Below, piece after piece: positions 1-11,700 of a stretch of DNA of 64,000 nt. The notes beneath the pieces are model-generated. The model made no database searches, had not been told where the DNA came from, and worked only from the letters and a program-made list of their open reading frames with translations. The stretch comes from Paraphysomonas bandaiensis (taxonomy: Eukaryota; Chrysophyceae). A program made the position numbers and the translations under genes. The number at the start of each line of letters is the position of its first letter. The stretch's first letter is position 1. The stretch lies in assembly GCA_965644295.1 (NCBI GenBank), contig CBFFRP010000064.1:124001-188000 (forward strand). The letters are read 5' to 3'.

Positions 1-758
1 TGGAGAAGTAATACAACTTATGTATGTGGCTATAAGAAACCCGGGATGTTGAGTTTTGCTGTTTGTCAGCGATTAAAAACTGGAGCTCTAAGGTATAATA
101 CAGTTTCGATTAACAGTATTACTTGAACTAATATAATGATATGATTTATATATTTATATAGTGGAGATAAAATGTATTGACTGTATACGATCCCGTCTAT
201 CCAAGATTGGTAGTTGATAGAATAGAATTGTAGCAAGTAGCAATGAGTAATGAATAATGAGTGATGATGATTATAATTTTACAAATTGATTACTGCGTGG
301 GTTCGATTTAGAAATCTTCGTAAGTAAGGGGTATATCGACTACAGGTGTGATGTGCAGAATCTGTGTGTCTAGTTTTCACTATTGTTAGTTAAAAGAATA
401 CACATGTTCAATGCGAAGGATGGAGAATATATCAATAAATTGCTGATATTATATATATATGAAATCCAAATTGTCACTATCTACTCTGTATGATATTGTG
501 GATGATAATATTTAAAAAAAAAAACTGTACTCTACAGCGACACCCACAGCCAGTCAACAACTGGAAAATATGAAACAAAAGGAGATATGAAATATGTTCG
601 CTTATAAACCTCTCAGTAGCTATTTTCATCGTTCTGATATTGTTCCGTTTTCGTACTTCACTTAAAAATGCATGCAGGTTTCCAAATCATACAACGGTAT
701 ATACATTTTAAAGCGGTTTAAAATAAGGTTACCATTCTACTTAGTCCCTTGTCCGTTT
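1..758. other. AT-rich non-coding flank
   Basis: No convincing exon was found on either strand. The sequence is AT-rich, with short A runs near 512-523, and contains only short fortuitous reading frames. It lies downstream of the minus-strand gene that ends at 759, so part of it is probably that gene's 3' region. Confidence 0.5.
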
Positions 759-1617
759 CTATTTCAAAACGCGCTCCCGCAAGCTCTTGCGGATATGAGA
801 ATTGGACACACCGGCTATACCATACGCCCCCATTACTCTTATCATTCTCATTGCAGTCGACTCAAAGTATATATTTTTGAGTTGGGTTGCTCGCGATAGC
901 CAAGTCACCTTGGTGCGGTTGTAAAAGTCAAGTGCAAGAAGATGTACAGGAGTTAGGCACATCTGCGCAAATACTGGCACTGTTATTTGACAGATGCTTT
1001 CAGCGAGGTGAGGTTCTTTAACGGCTTTGGACTGGACTAAATAGTCAGCAGCCATGGATGGAAAGTTAAATGCAGCCCCAATGGTAAGTATATCTCGAGC
1101 AAAAAATAGACCCCACGAGGCCAGAGGCAGTTTCGGTGCCTTTTTCTTACTATAAACTTGTGCAAAATATCGATCTTTAGTGATTCCTAGGGCCATATTT
1201 ACCGCAGTAGTTCCGGCCAGTTTCGGGTAAAAACTATCTTGTTGGTTCAACTCACAATAGGTAAGAATGGTGTTTGCAGCAGAGTATGTACCTCCGTATA
1301 CGATGCACACTGCCAAAAAGGTAGGATGCGACATGAATTTAACGGGCGACAAAATGAATGTTTTAAAATTGCTAAATGCTGTATGAAAAATGTTCACTCT
1401 ATTGAATGCGGCCTAAAAAAGGTTAACATATATCACTGTAGTATGTATCGTATCGTACCTTTTGTGTGACAGTTTGATCGACAATTTTAATGAATGGCGC
1501 AACAAGAAAAGCAGAGGTACATGCAGATACAACATCCGCTAGATAGAGTTTTATCTTCCTATCATCAAATGTTGTGCCTGGTATGGGAAAAAGAACTGTA
1601 CTTTCACTTCTTGCCAT
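759..1617 (-). CDS. Conserved multi-helix membrane protein, probably mitochondrial, carrier-like
   Basis: Two exons (1459-1617 and 759-1412) joined across a 46-nt GT-AG intron give 270 aa; the ATG at 1617 is the only sensible start. The product opens with LFPIPGTTFDD and has several hydrophobic stretches, an early AFLVAPFIKIVD block, a GTTAVNMALGITKDR block and a late CLTPVHLLALDFYNR block near the C-terminus. From memory, this order of blocks recalls an uncharacterised fungal family of mitochondrial-carrier-like proteins; I could not verify this by search. No solute-carrier PX[DE]XX[RK] signature is visible, so a transport function is not claimed. It is head to head with the PPPDE-PUL gene at 2992. 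Gene structure is well supported; function is open. Confidence 0.7.
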
Positions 1618-2991
1618 GATGGTATGTTCACTTGATGGTTATCCTTATAGTGTGACACGTTCCTTATAGGAGATACAAACAACCACTTCTAAGCACTTAA
1701 TATGACTGTATATTGCATATATATTGCATAATATCATGAATTATTATACAGATTGATTCTTATTCTCTGTTCTAGTTGAATGAGAAGCCATATGTCATCA
1801 TGTACATGAACTGCACGAATTATTCACTCACCACAAGAGGTTATACAGAATATTATATGAGGATTCCAACTGCCCATTTGCATACATATACATACATATA
1901 TATACATACACGTTGCTCCGACGTGGATTTTTTTCCCTCTGGACAAACCATGTCCACTAAATATTATACACTTGTATTTTGATGTATTCTGGATTGGTGT
2001 ACGTGTGAGTGAGGTCATATATATGGGGTGATACAGGTACTATGAGACTAATAGGTGAGTACAAGGGATTGGGGTACACAGTGCTGAGGGTTATATAAGT
2101 AATTCAATATACAAATACATGCTCTAATTAGGGTACGTACTGCTATACTGCAGCTAGGAATTCCAATTAATATACAAATACACATTTGTGGATACTCTGG
2201 AGTACGTACAGTACTTTGCTGGGGGACAGCAACATACAAATACATTCTACGTACTACTCGGCACAAATATAACTGCTGTACATATTGGGGTTTTCGCTGA
2301 TTTCAAATACTGAAAATACAGATATTTTTATTAGAAAATTCTGCAGCTGTGGGGTAGTTTAGGGGTTTCTGACTACTCTTTTCCCACAAAACTTGGGTTT
2401 TCACTCCACAATGACCTTAAAAACTTATCAATACAACAATAACTAAACAGCAAGAAAACACTTATATAATATATCAAGTAGGAAAGAGAAGGGAAGCTAT
2501 CGACTCTATTTCCTGAGCAGGGCAGTACAATGGAAGTATCGATAGGATATTATGAAACCACAACTTGTAGTAACAATCCTCCTTATATCTCTACATACAA
2601 ATTACTGTAGAAACTGCTGTATATGATATTCGCCATATTTAATACTTTCCAGAAACCGGGGATTTTCTGAAGCCAATCATATTTAAGAATTGTATACTCT
2701 GATGATATGATTTGACTAAAAGAAGTTATGGTGTTTCTAAATTAACTAGTTTTTTTGTACTAAAAACCACAGCCTCACATGAAAATAGTGGATTTTTATG
2801 TCATGTATATTTGACGAGAAGAATTCTACATGAATATTATCTGTATGTATGTTTGTATGTAGACAGCAGGAGTGTGTAGGTCGGTATGTATGTATGCCTA
2901 TGTATGTATGTACGTATGGAACATTCATATGAATAGTACACAACATTCTATACATTAAAACCCCACTCTGCATATATTAACCACAATATCT
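1618..2991. other. Head-to-head intergenic region with degenerate tandem repeat and GTAT tracts
   Basis: This gap separates two divergent start codons. Around 2095-2265 there are three diverged copies of a unit of about 65-75 bp, each beginning with a version of AATATACAAATACA and followed by GTACGTAC-like sequence. GTAT/TATG tetranucleotide runs lie at about 2844-2925, just upstream of the start at 2992, and a shorter ATAC run at about 1880-1910. Short frames here look fortuitous. Confidence 0.5.
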
Positions 2992-4596
2992 ATGACACGA
3001 GTAGAACTCCTTGTTTACGATCTATCAAACGGTATGGCTGCCTCAATGAGTGAGGCTATATTAGGCCAGAGAATAGACGGCATATGGCATACAGGCGTAT
3101 TAGTATTCAATCGAGAATATTTCTTTGGTGGAGGCATACAATCTCTTCCAGCTGGAATGTTTGTTGCAATGAATGGTATCCGTCCATGTCAGACTCTTCT
3201 GATTGGAGAGACAGATAAAAGTCAACAGGATTTAGAGGCGTATCTTCAGTCTATTAATCACTTATACACACAAGAGACATATGATCTTATTAATCATAAC
3301 TGTAATAACTTCTCTGATACTGTGGTTCGGTTTCTAACTGGAACTGGAATACCATCTCATATTATTGATCTACCACAGCGTGTGTTTTCTACTCCTGGAG
3401 GGGCCCTTTTACGTCCAATGATAGAGGGGATGCAAAACAATATCAGGCAACAGTCTGGAATTCCTTCTGGTGGGGCTATTCCAGGAGGTACTTTAGACCC
3501 ATTTGCGAGAAGTGCTGTACCACCAGCCTTCAGAGAGACAGTGTCAACCCAGTCTGTCTCTTCGAACGCTATTTCCAGCAGCAATGTGACATCAACCGGT
3601 GCAGGTGGTGGGGCAACTCAAACTGCTGTTCCTGCATTTATTGCACAGGAGAAACCTCTGGCGTCTGCTGATCGGAATGAGCGCACTACTCGGGCACAGC
3701 TCTCTCGTATATTATCATCTGAGGAGGTCGTCATATCAACCGAGGAACGAGAGGATATCGAACGGGCTGTAGATATATTATTATCCCCAGATACTCAGCT
3801 AAAAGACACCATTTTCCCGAACAAAGCTTTCTGCACGCTCTGTCGCATTATGACTACAGTACCTAGCTTACAAGTTTCTTGCTTATTTGTTATCCGCCTG
3901 ATGGCACTCTGTAGTCAGGGTATAGATGCCACCGATGTGCGCCCTCGCATGCGTGCCATACTTTTATCTGTGTGCTCTGTTGCAGGAGTGGCTAATTGCG
4001 ATACAGTTCCCGCCCCACGAAGCACTCCTGCTATTGTTCTTGCTTTTTGCGCCGTAGCAAACTTCCTTTGTCACCGTGAGGGCTGTGTCGTTCTTTTCCA
4101 GGGTGAGGAGGGGGAGGCGACGGTGGGGATGTGCGTCGACGCGGCCATGTGGGGTGTATGCCATGAAAAGGCCGAAGTGCGACAGATCAGCTCAGCTTTA
4201 GCTTACAACTTGACCTTAGCCAGTACTCACTGGAGACAGGCAACTGCTGGTACTGCGTTACGGTGGCGTGGTATTCACGTTGAGAGCACTCTTGGCCCTG
4301 GAGATGATGATGTCCAGGTCGATGGTGATCTTCACCCACATCTGGTTCAGCTTTTATGCGGTACCATGGAAAGTCTGAGTGATGAGAGTGACCAAGTGTC
4401 TCTAAGGAGGCGTATGCTAACCGCATACCGGGCATGTCGTGCTGGTGGTGATCAAGCGAAGGAACTTTCAATTGCTCTAGGGTTTGATTCTGTTATTTGT
4501 GATATGAGAACGACATCAGACAAAAAACTGCATGACGATGATATTCACTTATGCACATTGTTGGAAAGTTTCATTAGTGGTCAGCAGAGTAGCTGA
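2992..4596 (+). CDS. PPPDE (DeSI-type) cysteine peptidase fused to a PUL domain
   Basis: A single exon of 534 aa. Residues 3-145 form a PPPDE domain, starting VELLVYDLSNG, with the expected catalytic pair His33 (IWHTG) and Cys104 (NHNCNNFS). A low-complexity Gly/Ser/Thr/Pro linker follows (about 155-225). Residues about 235-530 look like a PUL domain: helical, armadillo-like, with PNKAFCTLCRI and ALAYNLTLAS segments like those of Ufd3/PLAA. PPPDE proteins such as DESI1/2 remove SUMO or ubiquitin from substrates, and PUL domains bind Cdc48/p97. The inferred role is a p97-linked deSUMOylase or deubiquitinase in cytosol and nucleus. The ATG at 2992 starts directly at the domain edge. Neighbour TRM1 is convergent. 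Confidence 0.88.
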   Translation: MTRVELLVYDLSNGMAASMSEAILGQRIDGIWHTGVLVFNREYFFGGGIQSLPAGMFVAMNGIRPCQTLLIGETDKSQQDLEAYLQSINHLYTQETYDLINHNCNNFSDTVVRFLTGTGIPSHIIDLPQRVFSTPGGALLRPMIEGMQNNIRQQSGIPSGGAIPGGTLDPFARSAVPPAFRETVSTQSVSSNAISSSNVTSTGAGGGATQTAVPAFIAQEKPLASADRNERTTRAQLSRILSSEEVVISTEEREDIERAVDILLSPDTQLKDTIFPNKAFCTLCRIMTTVPSLQVSCLFVIRLMALCSQGIDATDVRPRMRAILLSVCSVAGVANCDTVPAPRSTPAIVLAFCAVANFLCHREGCVVLFQGEEGEATVGMCVDAAMWGVCHEKAEVRQISSALAYNLTLASTHWRQATAGTALRWRGIHVESTLGPGDDDVQVDGDLHPHLVQLLCGTMESLSDESDQVSLRRRMLTAYRACRAGGDQAKELSIALGFDSVICDMRTTSDKKLHDDDIHLCTLLESFISGQQSS

Positions 4597-5694
4597 TGGA
4601 GGAGAATGATAGAGAATGCACCTTCGTTTGAAACATTAATTTTTATATATTTTGCAAGCACGCTCACTGTAAACTAGATAAATTTGCAAGGCAATTGTAT
4701 CTTAATAACAAAATTGCTTTTTAGTATTTTCGTAAATAACTGGTACTACATGATTTTATTATTAATCAAGAACATCCGCCACATTCAAGTAAGATTACGT
4801 TAGTGTGCATGTGACGTAATCACATTACATTGAACCAATGAATTTATATTATGCTATGCAAGCACTGGTCATTACATATTACATTATAGAATAGTATATA
4901 ATATTTGTTGTAGTGTTAACACTTCAATGTTTTTACCGCTACTGATCAAGAAAATTGTGTCCCAAGGAGTTCGATTGTGTTGTAAAGTCCAAAGTGGCGT
5001 ACAATACCACACAAGCAGTCGGCTATGAGTGGGCAGAACAACATCTGCTGTCTAGGTTTGCGGCTCACGTTAGTTTCCCAGAGAGAATCTCTCCGGTACT
5101 TATCCCCCAGAACACCACGAAAAGGTGCGAGTCCGACTTTATTGAGGGAATGGTTGGTGTAGTAGAGATAAAAAGAGTTGGTGAATGTCAATGAATGAAG
5201 AATGGTAACTCTTATGGGATGTATTTTTCGACCTAGTCAAATTGGGGAATTACCTAGTCAAATTACTAATAAGTATATGTCAATTTCTAACACGTTTCCC
5301 GGAGAAATATCTCCGGTATTTATCCCCCTGAACACCATGAAAAGGTGTGAGTCCGAAGCTGTTTAGGGTGCATCTATTATATCATGTCAATAGCATGTAG
5401 ACATCAATCAATATAATATAATGAATCTTGATATTTTGCTTTTGTGACAGCGCATCATTGTATTACTGCATACACAGATGATAAAGCAATCTAGAACTAA
5501 AGAATGATGTTGCTATAAAAGTAGCGGAAAGAAAACGCAGAGCAGTAATGCCTTTCGATATTACGAACTTACGAAACAATAAATCTTGATTACACAGTAG
5601 ACTATCAGTAGGTAAAACTGATTAAACAATTTAAGTTCATATGGTTTCACAAATCCGAGCTTCAACTAAAACTAATATGACACCTGTGAGCAGT
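4597..5694. repeat. Tail-to-tail gap holding two copies of a dispersed repeat
   Basis: Two related segments, about 4975-5150 and 5285-5362, share the core CTCCGGTA then TTATCCCCC, then GAACACCA, then GGTGYGAGTCCGA (5124-5136 and 5345-5357). Similar segments recur inverted at 31188-31225 and 59685-59760, and a related GGCTATGAGT motif recurs near 23059. Between the two copies lie two CCTAGTCAA motifs (5232 and 5253) that also recur at 14101-14190. No gene was found; open frames at 4946-5194 lie inside the repeat. Confidence 0.6.
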
Positions 5695-8095
5695 CTAACT
5701 TTCACGAGATTTCTTCGATGCAGGGGAGGTGCAGTCAGCGTCAGATTTCTCTGCAGTCGATGCGGGCTGCAACGGCGGACGACCAGCACGTCGCTTTGGA
5801 CCCCATCCAGCCTCTGCAAAAAATAATCACGATACTCCTAAAAATTTACATCTACACACCGGGATTGGGAGGGAATCGTAATGCCTTTTTACGGTCCTTC
5901 AGCGACTGCGAGGCATCACTTAACAAGTAGTTATTTTAAATAGGTTGATATACCTCGTGAATGGTGAAGTTTGCTTCCATACTTGGGGCCTATATCATCC
6001 ACATCAGAAGTGCAGGGTGGCAGACACTATGAGTACCTTAGCAAGAATCTTTTTGGAAGACTCATGTTGCTGCTTCTTTTTGCTAGGGGGGTCAGATGGG
6101 TACCTGTGCATATGATTAGTGTAGTGTGATCACTACAAACGGTACTCACTGTATGCCGTACGATTTCACGATATCCCACACTACTGAGTTTGGAGCATCT
6201 GTTTTGATGGCCAGAGGCTCTTTGTGAAAATTGGACACCCGGTAACCTGTTCACCCATTCTTCAGTACGTGCTAACTGTGTATACTGATGCCAACACTTA
6301 CCCGCATGTAAGAGCGCAGACTTGAACTCAAGCATGGGTACAGTGCGCTGGTTAACGGCAGCACAAAGGGACTGCGCATGCCATCAGAAGAAATAACATA
6401 CAATATATAGGACATACCGCAAGGGAGTAAAAAAAGGGTACATCTGGGAGTTCTTCAGACACCGCCCTAAAGACCATAAACATTATAAACCAGCTACATC
6501 ATACAGCTAGACAATTAACACACGTCAAGAGTCCCGATAGTCGAGGAGCGGTGGGAATAGGGTAAGGCGCGTCCCCTTCCTCAACCCTTCGCAATAGCTC
6601 TTTAACAACCTCCTGGTTGTGAATCGGGGCAGTCCAGAATGGCCCACCAATTTTGAGTCTCCCTCCAGTCTCCTCGCATACTCGTGGCACCGACAAAGAA
6701 GCGTTACAGTAAGACACATTGTGATCCTTCTTGGCTTTTTGGGTAGTACGGGAATCAATCTCTGCCATCGGCTGGATATAAAACGTAGGGCATTGGGTGG
6801 ACTGATAAATATGGCCACGGCGAGTGCAACTGTTCTTAACTTCGGCAGGAGATTGATACACGCGAACAAAGAGGCGCACGTAGAAATCAACAGCCACTAA
6901 GATAAGTGATTACACAAACTCCCGTACGCACAGATATTCACCTGACACCCATGGTACAACGTAGCGCTTATAACGGTTGGCAGCTGAGTCAATGGAGTGC
7001 AGAAGGATCCTCAAAGCCATTTCAGCATGATAGCTGCATAGATTAGAGTGAGAAACACGATACAGAGAGTTCTTCACAGAATACACCTGCCCTTAAGAGA
7101 GATACTTCCATATTTGGCGTAGCACGTCTCGGGATAGTTCCCAGAGAGCACTGGCATGTCTGTAAAAGAATCCGTCAGGACAGAAAAAAGATAAACTTTT
7201 CACACACCAGTGCACGTTACGCAGAGGAGACCTCCATCTGCTACAGCTTGTACGGCGGCGTCAAGAAAAGGTGAGGCCTATACCACGGCACAGTAACACA
7301 AGAGAAACAAGAATAAAATTGAACATACTGTGCCATACGGATCGAGATCGATGACATCGAACTGCTTTGCGGGTTCCATATGTTGGTACATAAACATGAT
7401 GGCATCTCCAGTGTTAATAGTTACTCTATCAATACATAATTCCATAAAAGCGGTTCAACTATGCTGAGCACTCACCTGTCCGGAGAAACACCATTGCGCT
7501 GCACATTCTCAGCTGCAGCAGAGGTAGCAGCCGGCAACAGGTCATTAATTATCACTTGAGACACGCCTAATGCAAAAAAATAATGCATATGCCTCTCCCT
7601 CTATGGATAAACTAACCTGGGATCTCTTTCAAGTATCTGACAGACCTGAGACCTGTTGCAGCAAGTGCATCTAGTATAGTAATGCCAGGCTCAGTAGTAG
7701 AACTCGTATTACGAGCTTTCTTATCTTGATTTCTTTGTTCAGCAAACAATCTTATCACCTATCGAGTCCATATACAGTAACACATCTCCATATATATATA
7801 ACTCTATGCACTGTGACCTGTATGGAGAGGTCCCTATTAAGAACCTGTTTATAAATGTAACGGTATGTAACTGTACATGGAGCGGTATACAGACCTGTAC
7901 TTTATTATAGAATACAGCCTCGTTACATGCATAGAGCATGGAGGCTTGCCCCTCTATAATCCTCTCGTATCCCTCAGGGACTGGGTTGTGATCATCCATT
8001 GACATGATTGCAGTCTGATGATATGATAGATGGCGATATGGGAAGGTATTTTTTATATGTATAGTAATTGGCCGTATCAGACGGTTAATATGCAT
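5695..8095 (-). CDS. TRM1: tRNA (guanine26-N2)-dimethyltransferase
   Basis: Sixteen exons join in phase to 473 aa: 7895-8095, 7818-7844, 7617-7758, 7476-7566, 7329-7425, 7208-7277, 7087-7159, 6942-7033, 6524-6896, 6418-6466, 6302-6371, 6150-6246, 6037-6103, 5954-5989, 5860-5905, 5695-5813. Family blocks appear in order: VLNRDLSIQ, LDALAATGLRSVRYLKE (SAM-binding), DLDPYGT at residues 104-110, CTDMPVLSGNYPETCYAKYG, DFYVRLFVRVY, IKTDAPNSVVWDI, and a basic tail with RFPPNP and GWGPK. The enzyme methylates G26 of tRNAs with S-adenosylmethionine. The N-terminus offers two starts: Met1 ahead of a basic, acid-free stretch, and Met31/Met33 just before the catalytic domain, as in dual-targeted yeast Trm1. 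The gene is head to head with the subtilisin gene. Confidence 0.95.
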
Positions 8096-8736
8096 ATACG
8101 ATGATGGAATGAAGTGCCTATCAATCTATAGGAGGATTGATGTATGTATGTATATATGCAAGTGAAGTTTGTCCATTAATTAACAGCATACAGTATGACT
8201 GTCCATTCCATTGCATACATTTTCCTGGTTTTGAGAGAGAAAATCATGGTTTTTACTGTAGATATTCAATTAATCCTGGGTTTTAATATATAAAAACTGG
8301 AGTATATGTACAGCAGGTGTGGAATATACACACAGCAGTACAGGACTGGTACAGTGTACAGGGCAGTGTATACTATATGCAGTGGTGGTGTACAGGGCAA
8401 GTGTATAGGTATGTATACACAACCGTATATAGAGGGGTGTACAAGGCAGTGTACAGGGCAGTGTATAGGTGTATACACAGCAGTAAATAGAGGGGTGTAG
8501 AGAGGTATGTGTAGGTATATGTAGGTATGTATACACAGCGGGTGGGCAGTGTATACCTGGTATAGGGTAGTGTACAGGTAGCATAGGGGTGTATGGGTAC
8601 TGTATGTAGAGGTGGTATACACAGCAGTATATGGTCATGTCTATAGAGAATATACAGTGCAGCAGTGGACTCAACCAGCAAAGATGCCCATCTAAAGTAC
8701 CTCACCGCATATACACACCATACCACACCTCACACA
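8096..8736. repeat. Head-to-head gap with GTATAC-rich low-complexity tract
   Basis: A GTATGTATGTATATATG run at about 8136-8158 lies just upstream of TRM1. From about 8295 to 8640 the plus strand is a degenerate tract of GTATACACAGCAGT and GTGTACAGGGCAGTG units, which opens spurious Tyr/Thr/Pro/His-rich frames. The last 40 bases before 8737 are G-poor, like other gene leaders in the window. Confidence 0.6.
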
Positions 8737-11700
8737 ATGTTTCTTCCACTTCTATTCACCTTCACATGGTATCACTCACTCATCCCACTCATTCATGCTC
8801 ATGGAATCATCGAGAAAGTCTACAATCAAGCATTATTTCAAGCTCATGGAATCAACTCTTACAATATAAATAACTGGCACTACAAGCCCTCCTCTTCATC
8901 CCCAATCCCATCAAATCAACCCACTATCATTCTTGGATGTGGTCCATCTGTATCATATACCCAAAAACGAAATCAGTTACTGTCTGTTGCGAAATTTGTG
9001 GACGTGGCAACTGTTCGATTTGAACAAGAAGAAACATGCCTCATTGCTCACATGCTGTCATCTGATATCACACAATTTGAAGAGTAAGAACCACTGTATT
9101 ATTTATTTTGTATTATGATGTATATATTGTATAGTTCAGAGTGGACGTTTGAAAACTTGCCTCCTGTATTGAAGATTCATCAAAACGTGATTAATCATAT
9201 ATCTTATCGCGCTAATTTTGTAGAAGGCATAAACTCTGAGCGCACAATATCTGAGCCAGACGCTGTGCCTTTTCACAATGCTACGGTTTCATTGCATGCT
9301 CCTGAGAGCAAGTCCCTGACTGTCCAGTTCATTCCTGGGGACGTGCAATCTGTGGAGACTACCACAGCGCGAGTGATTGCATCCTGGGAGGATAGAACAG
9401 CGGCGACATTACAAAATTCAATGCACGGCGGTGTATGGACGAAGCTAGGTACACACATGCGGTCTCGATTTCATACAGATTTAGAGCAGAGTAGTGCAAG
9501 AAGGTGCAGAGTACCTGCATCGACTATCTTTGAGTTTGAAGACACCGCAGCCCGACTTGTGGACTTAAGTGGTTGGAGTACAAAAGAGAGTAATCTCGAA
9601 TGCCTACAACTTCTTGTGGATGCCTTTGCGATGCATCCCGATGTTGTGTCTGTGTCTGTACAGGGTCGCCCAGTACTCCTCAATTATGATGCTCGAGGTG
9701 TCACCCAGAGCGGTATCTCGACCTCAACCCCATTCACAGACGCCGGTATCATTGGTGAGGGTCACATAGTGGGGGTTTCCGATAGTGGGTTAGATGATTA
9801 TTCTTGCTTCTTCTGGGATAACTCTGAATACTATGGCTCTGCTTCTACTACACGAAGCAAATATAACAACCCGTCAGTGGAGCGGCATAGGAGGAAAGTT
9901 GTTCAATATGTAGCCTATGCAGATGGATATGACGGAGAGGCTGGGCATGGCACACATGTGGTGGGAACCATATGTGGTGATTCTATATTTGGAGGTTTTA
10001 GCAAGGCTAATGGAGTGGCACCTGGTGCAAAGGTTGCTTTCTACGATGTTATGGGATCGAATTCTGTCTACCTCTCTATCCCTGATCTCTATACCTACCT
10101 CTTTCGCACTCTCTACAACGCTGGCGCTCGGGTAATGAGTAACAGTTGGGGGTCCTATTCTGGGCAGAGCGAGTATGATGAACGAAGTTATGATGCTGAC
10201 TACTTTCTATATACATACCCAGATGCTCTTATTATATTTGCTGCTGGCAATTCCGGGTCGCAAGGTACCAAGACTGTGTATTCTCCTTGCACGAGGTAAA
10301 GATCTACTGTTGACTATATTTTGACTTACATTTGACCAGTAAAAATGTTCTTTGTGTGGGATCTGTCGACTTGAGGAATGACGATGATGACGAAGTTGTG
10401 GCTTCTAGTGAGAGTAGAGTATCATTTTTCAGCAGCATGGGACCGACTTATGACGGTCGCATCAAGCCGGAGATAGTTTCTACCGGCAACAAGATCGTGT
10501 CCGCCATGTCTTCTGGGTGGCAGTCTGAAGAGAAATCTTGCGGGGTATACGAGACTTTTGGTGGGTTAGATATGCAGTGCAGTAGTAGTAGTAATATTTT
10601 TCCCATGTTACAGGTACGTCGATGGCAGCTCCCACAGTGGCCGGCAATGCAATCCTACTGCGTGAGTATTTCGAAAACAAGTATATGTACGTCTGCAGGT
10701 CAGATTATGCCTACTGCAGATCTTTTACCCCCACAGGTAAGTTTTGAGAATATGCTGTTGATCATCTGAATCTGCTACTCATATATCAGGTTACCTTCTG
10801 AAGGCGATGTTGATTCACTGCACGGACGCAGTCAACAGGTGATTTTTATCTATCAATCAGTGTACCAGTAACTAAATACACGCAGCTATTCAGAAACCGC
10901 TTTTAATAGTAAGACACAGTTGTCGAGCTACACTTTACAAAGTCCTCCAGATAATGTACAGGGCTATGGTGCCCTTAATCTTGCCGATGTGCCCTTGACC
11001 ACTTCGCAGAGAAAGAAATACGACCTCTACGTGCGTGATGAGTTCTCATATTCACCGAATTCAGAGTATGTGGTAGAAGTGTACGTCAGTCGCAGCAACA
11101 AGCCGCTTAAAATTACCCTGGTTGTTTTCTGTCATCTTCATCATTATCACATAATGCTATTTTGTAGGCGTGGTATGATCGACCGTCGACTATTGGAAAT
11201 TCGTACAATCTTTTACAAGCGGACTTGACGCTCTTTGTCTCGCACTCGTCGAGTAAGAACTCTTGGTACGGAAACCGTGGAACATCCTCATATCGAGACA
11301 GCGTAAATCCTCAGGAACAAGTCACGATTACTAAGCCAGGTACGACAGTAAGAAGATTCCATTCTAACTAATTCGATGCAGCTACCGGCGTCTACAAGGT
11401 GTATGTGACTAGCAGGAGCAGTTCCGTTAAAGTTAAAGGTGCCCTGGTCATATCTTGCAATGGGTACGTGCCACCTCTTATATTAGCACGGTTATTGAGT
11501 TTGATCACAGCAATATTGTGTCTGAACCCACTTCCACCACTACGACTGTGACCGGAGAAGTTAATAATAATAACGCCCTGATGAAGACGCCACCCAATTC
11601 GACTGATGAGTATGTGGTTTCGACTTTACGAGGGAGCAGCAGCGAGAGTGCACCAGCTGATGATACACGAGTGCTGTCGACGCAATCGGGAGGCGCAGTG

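Noticed and set aside
5100-5150. A possible tRNA gene suggested by the B-box-like word.
   Set aside because: No cloverleaf with acceptor and anticodon stems could be drawn; the motif recurs in dispersed repeats.
8266-8726. Overlapping minus-strand frames of over 110 codons.
   Set aside because: Composition is wholly explained by the GTATAC-rich tract; no homologous motif and heavy overlap with an upstream region.
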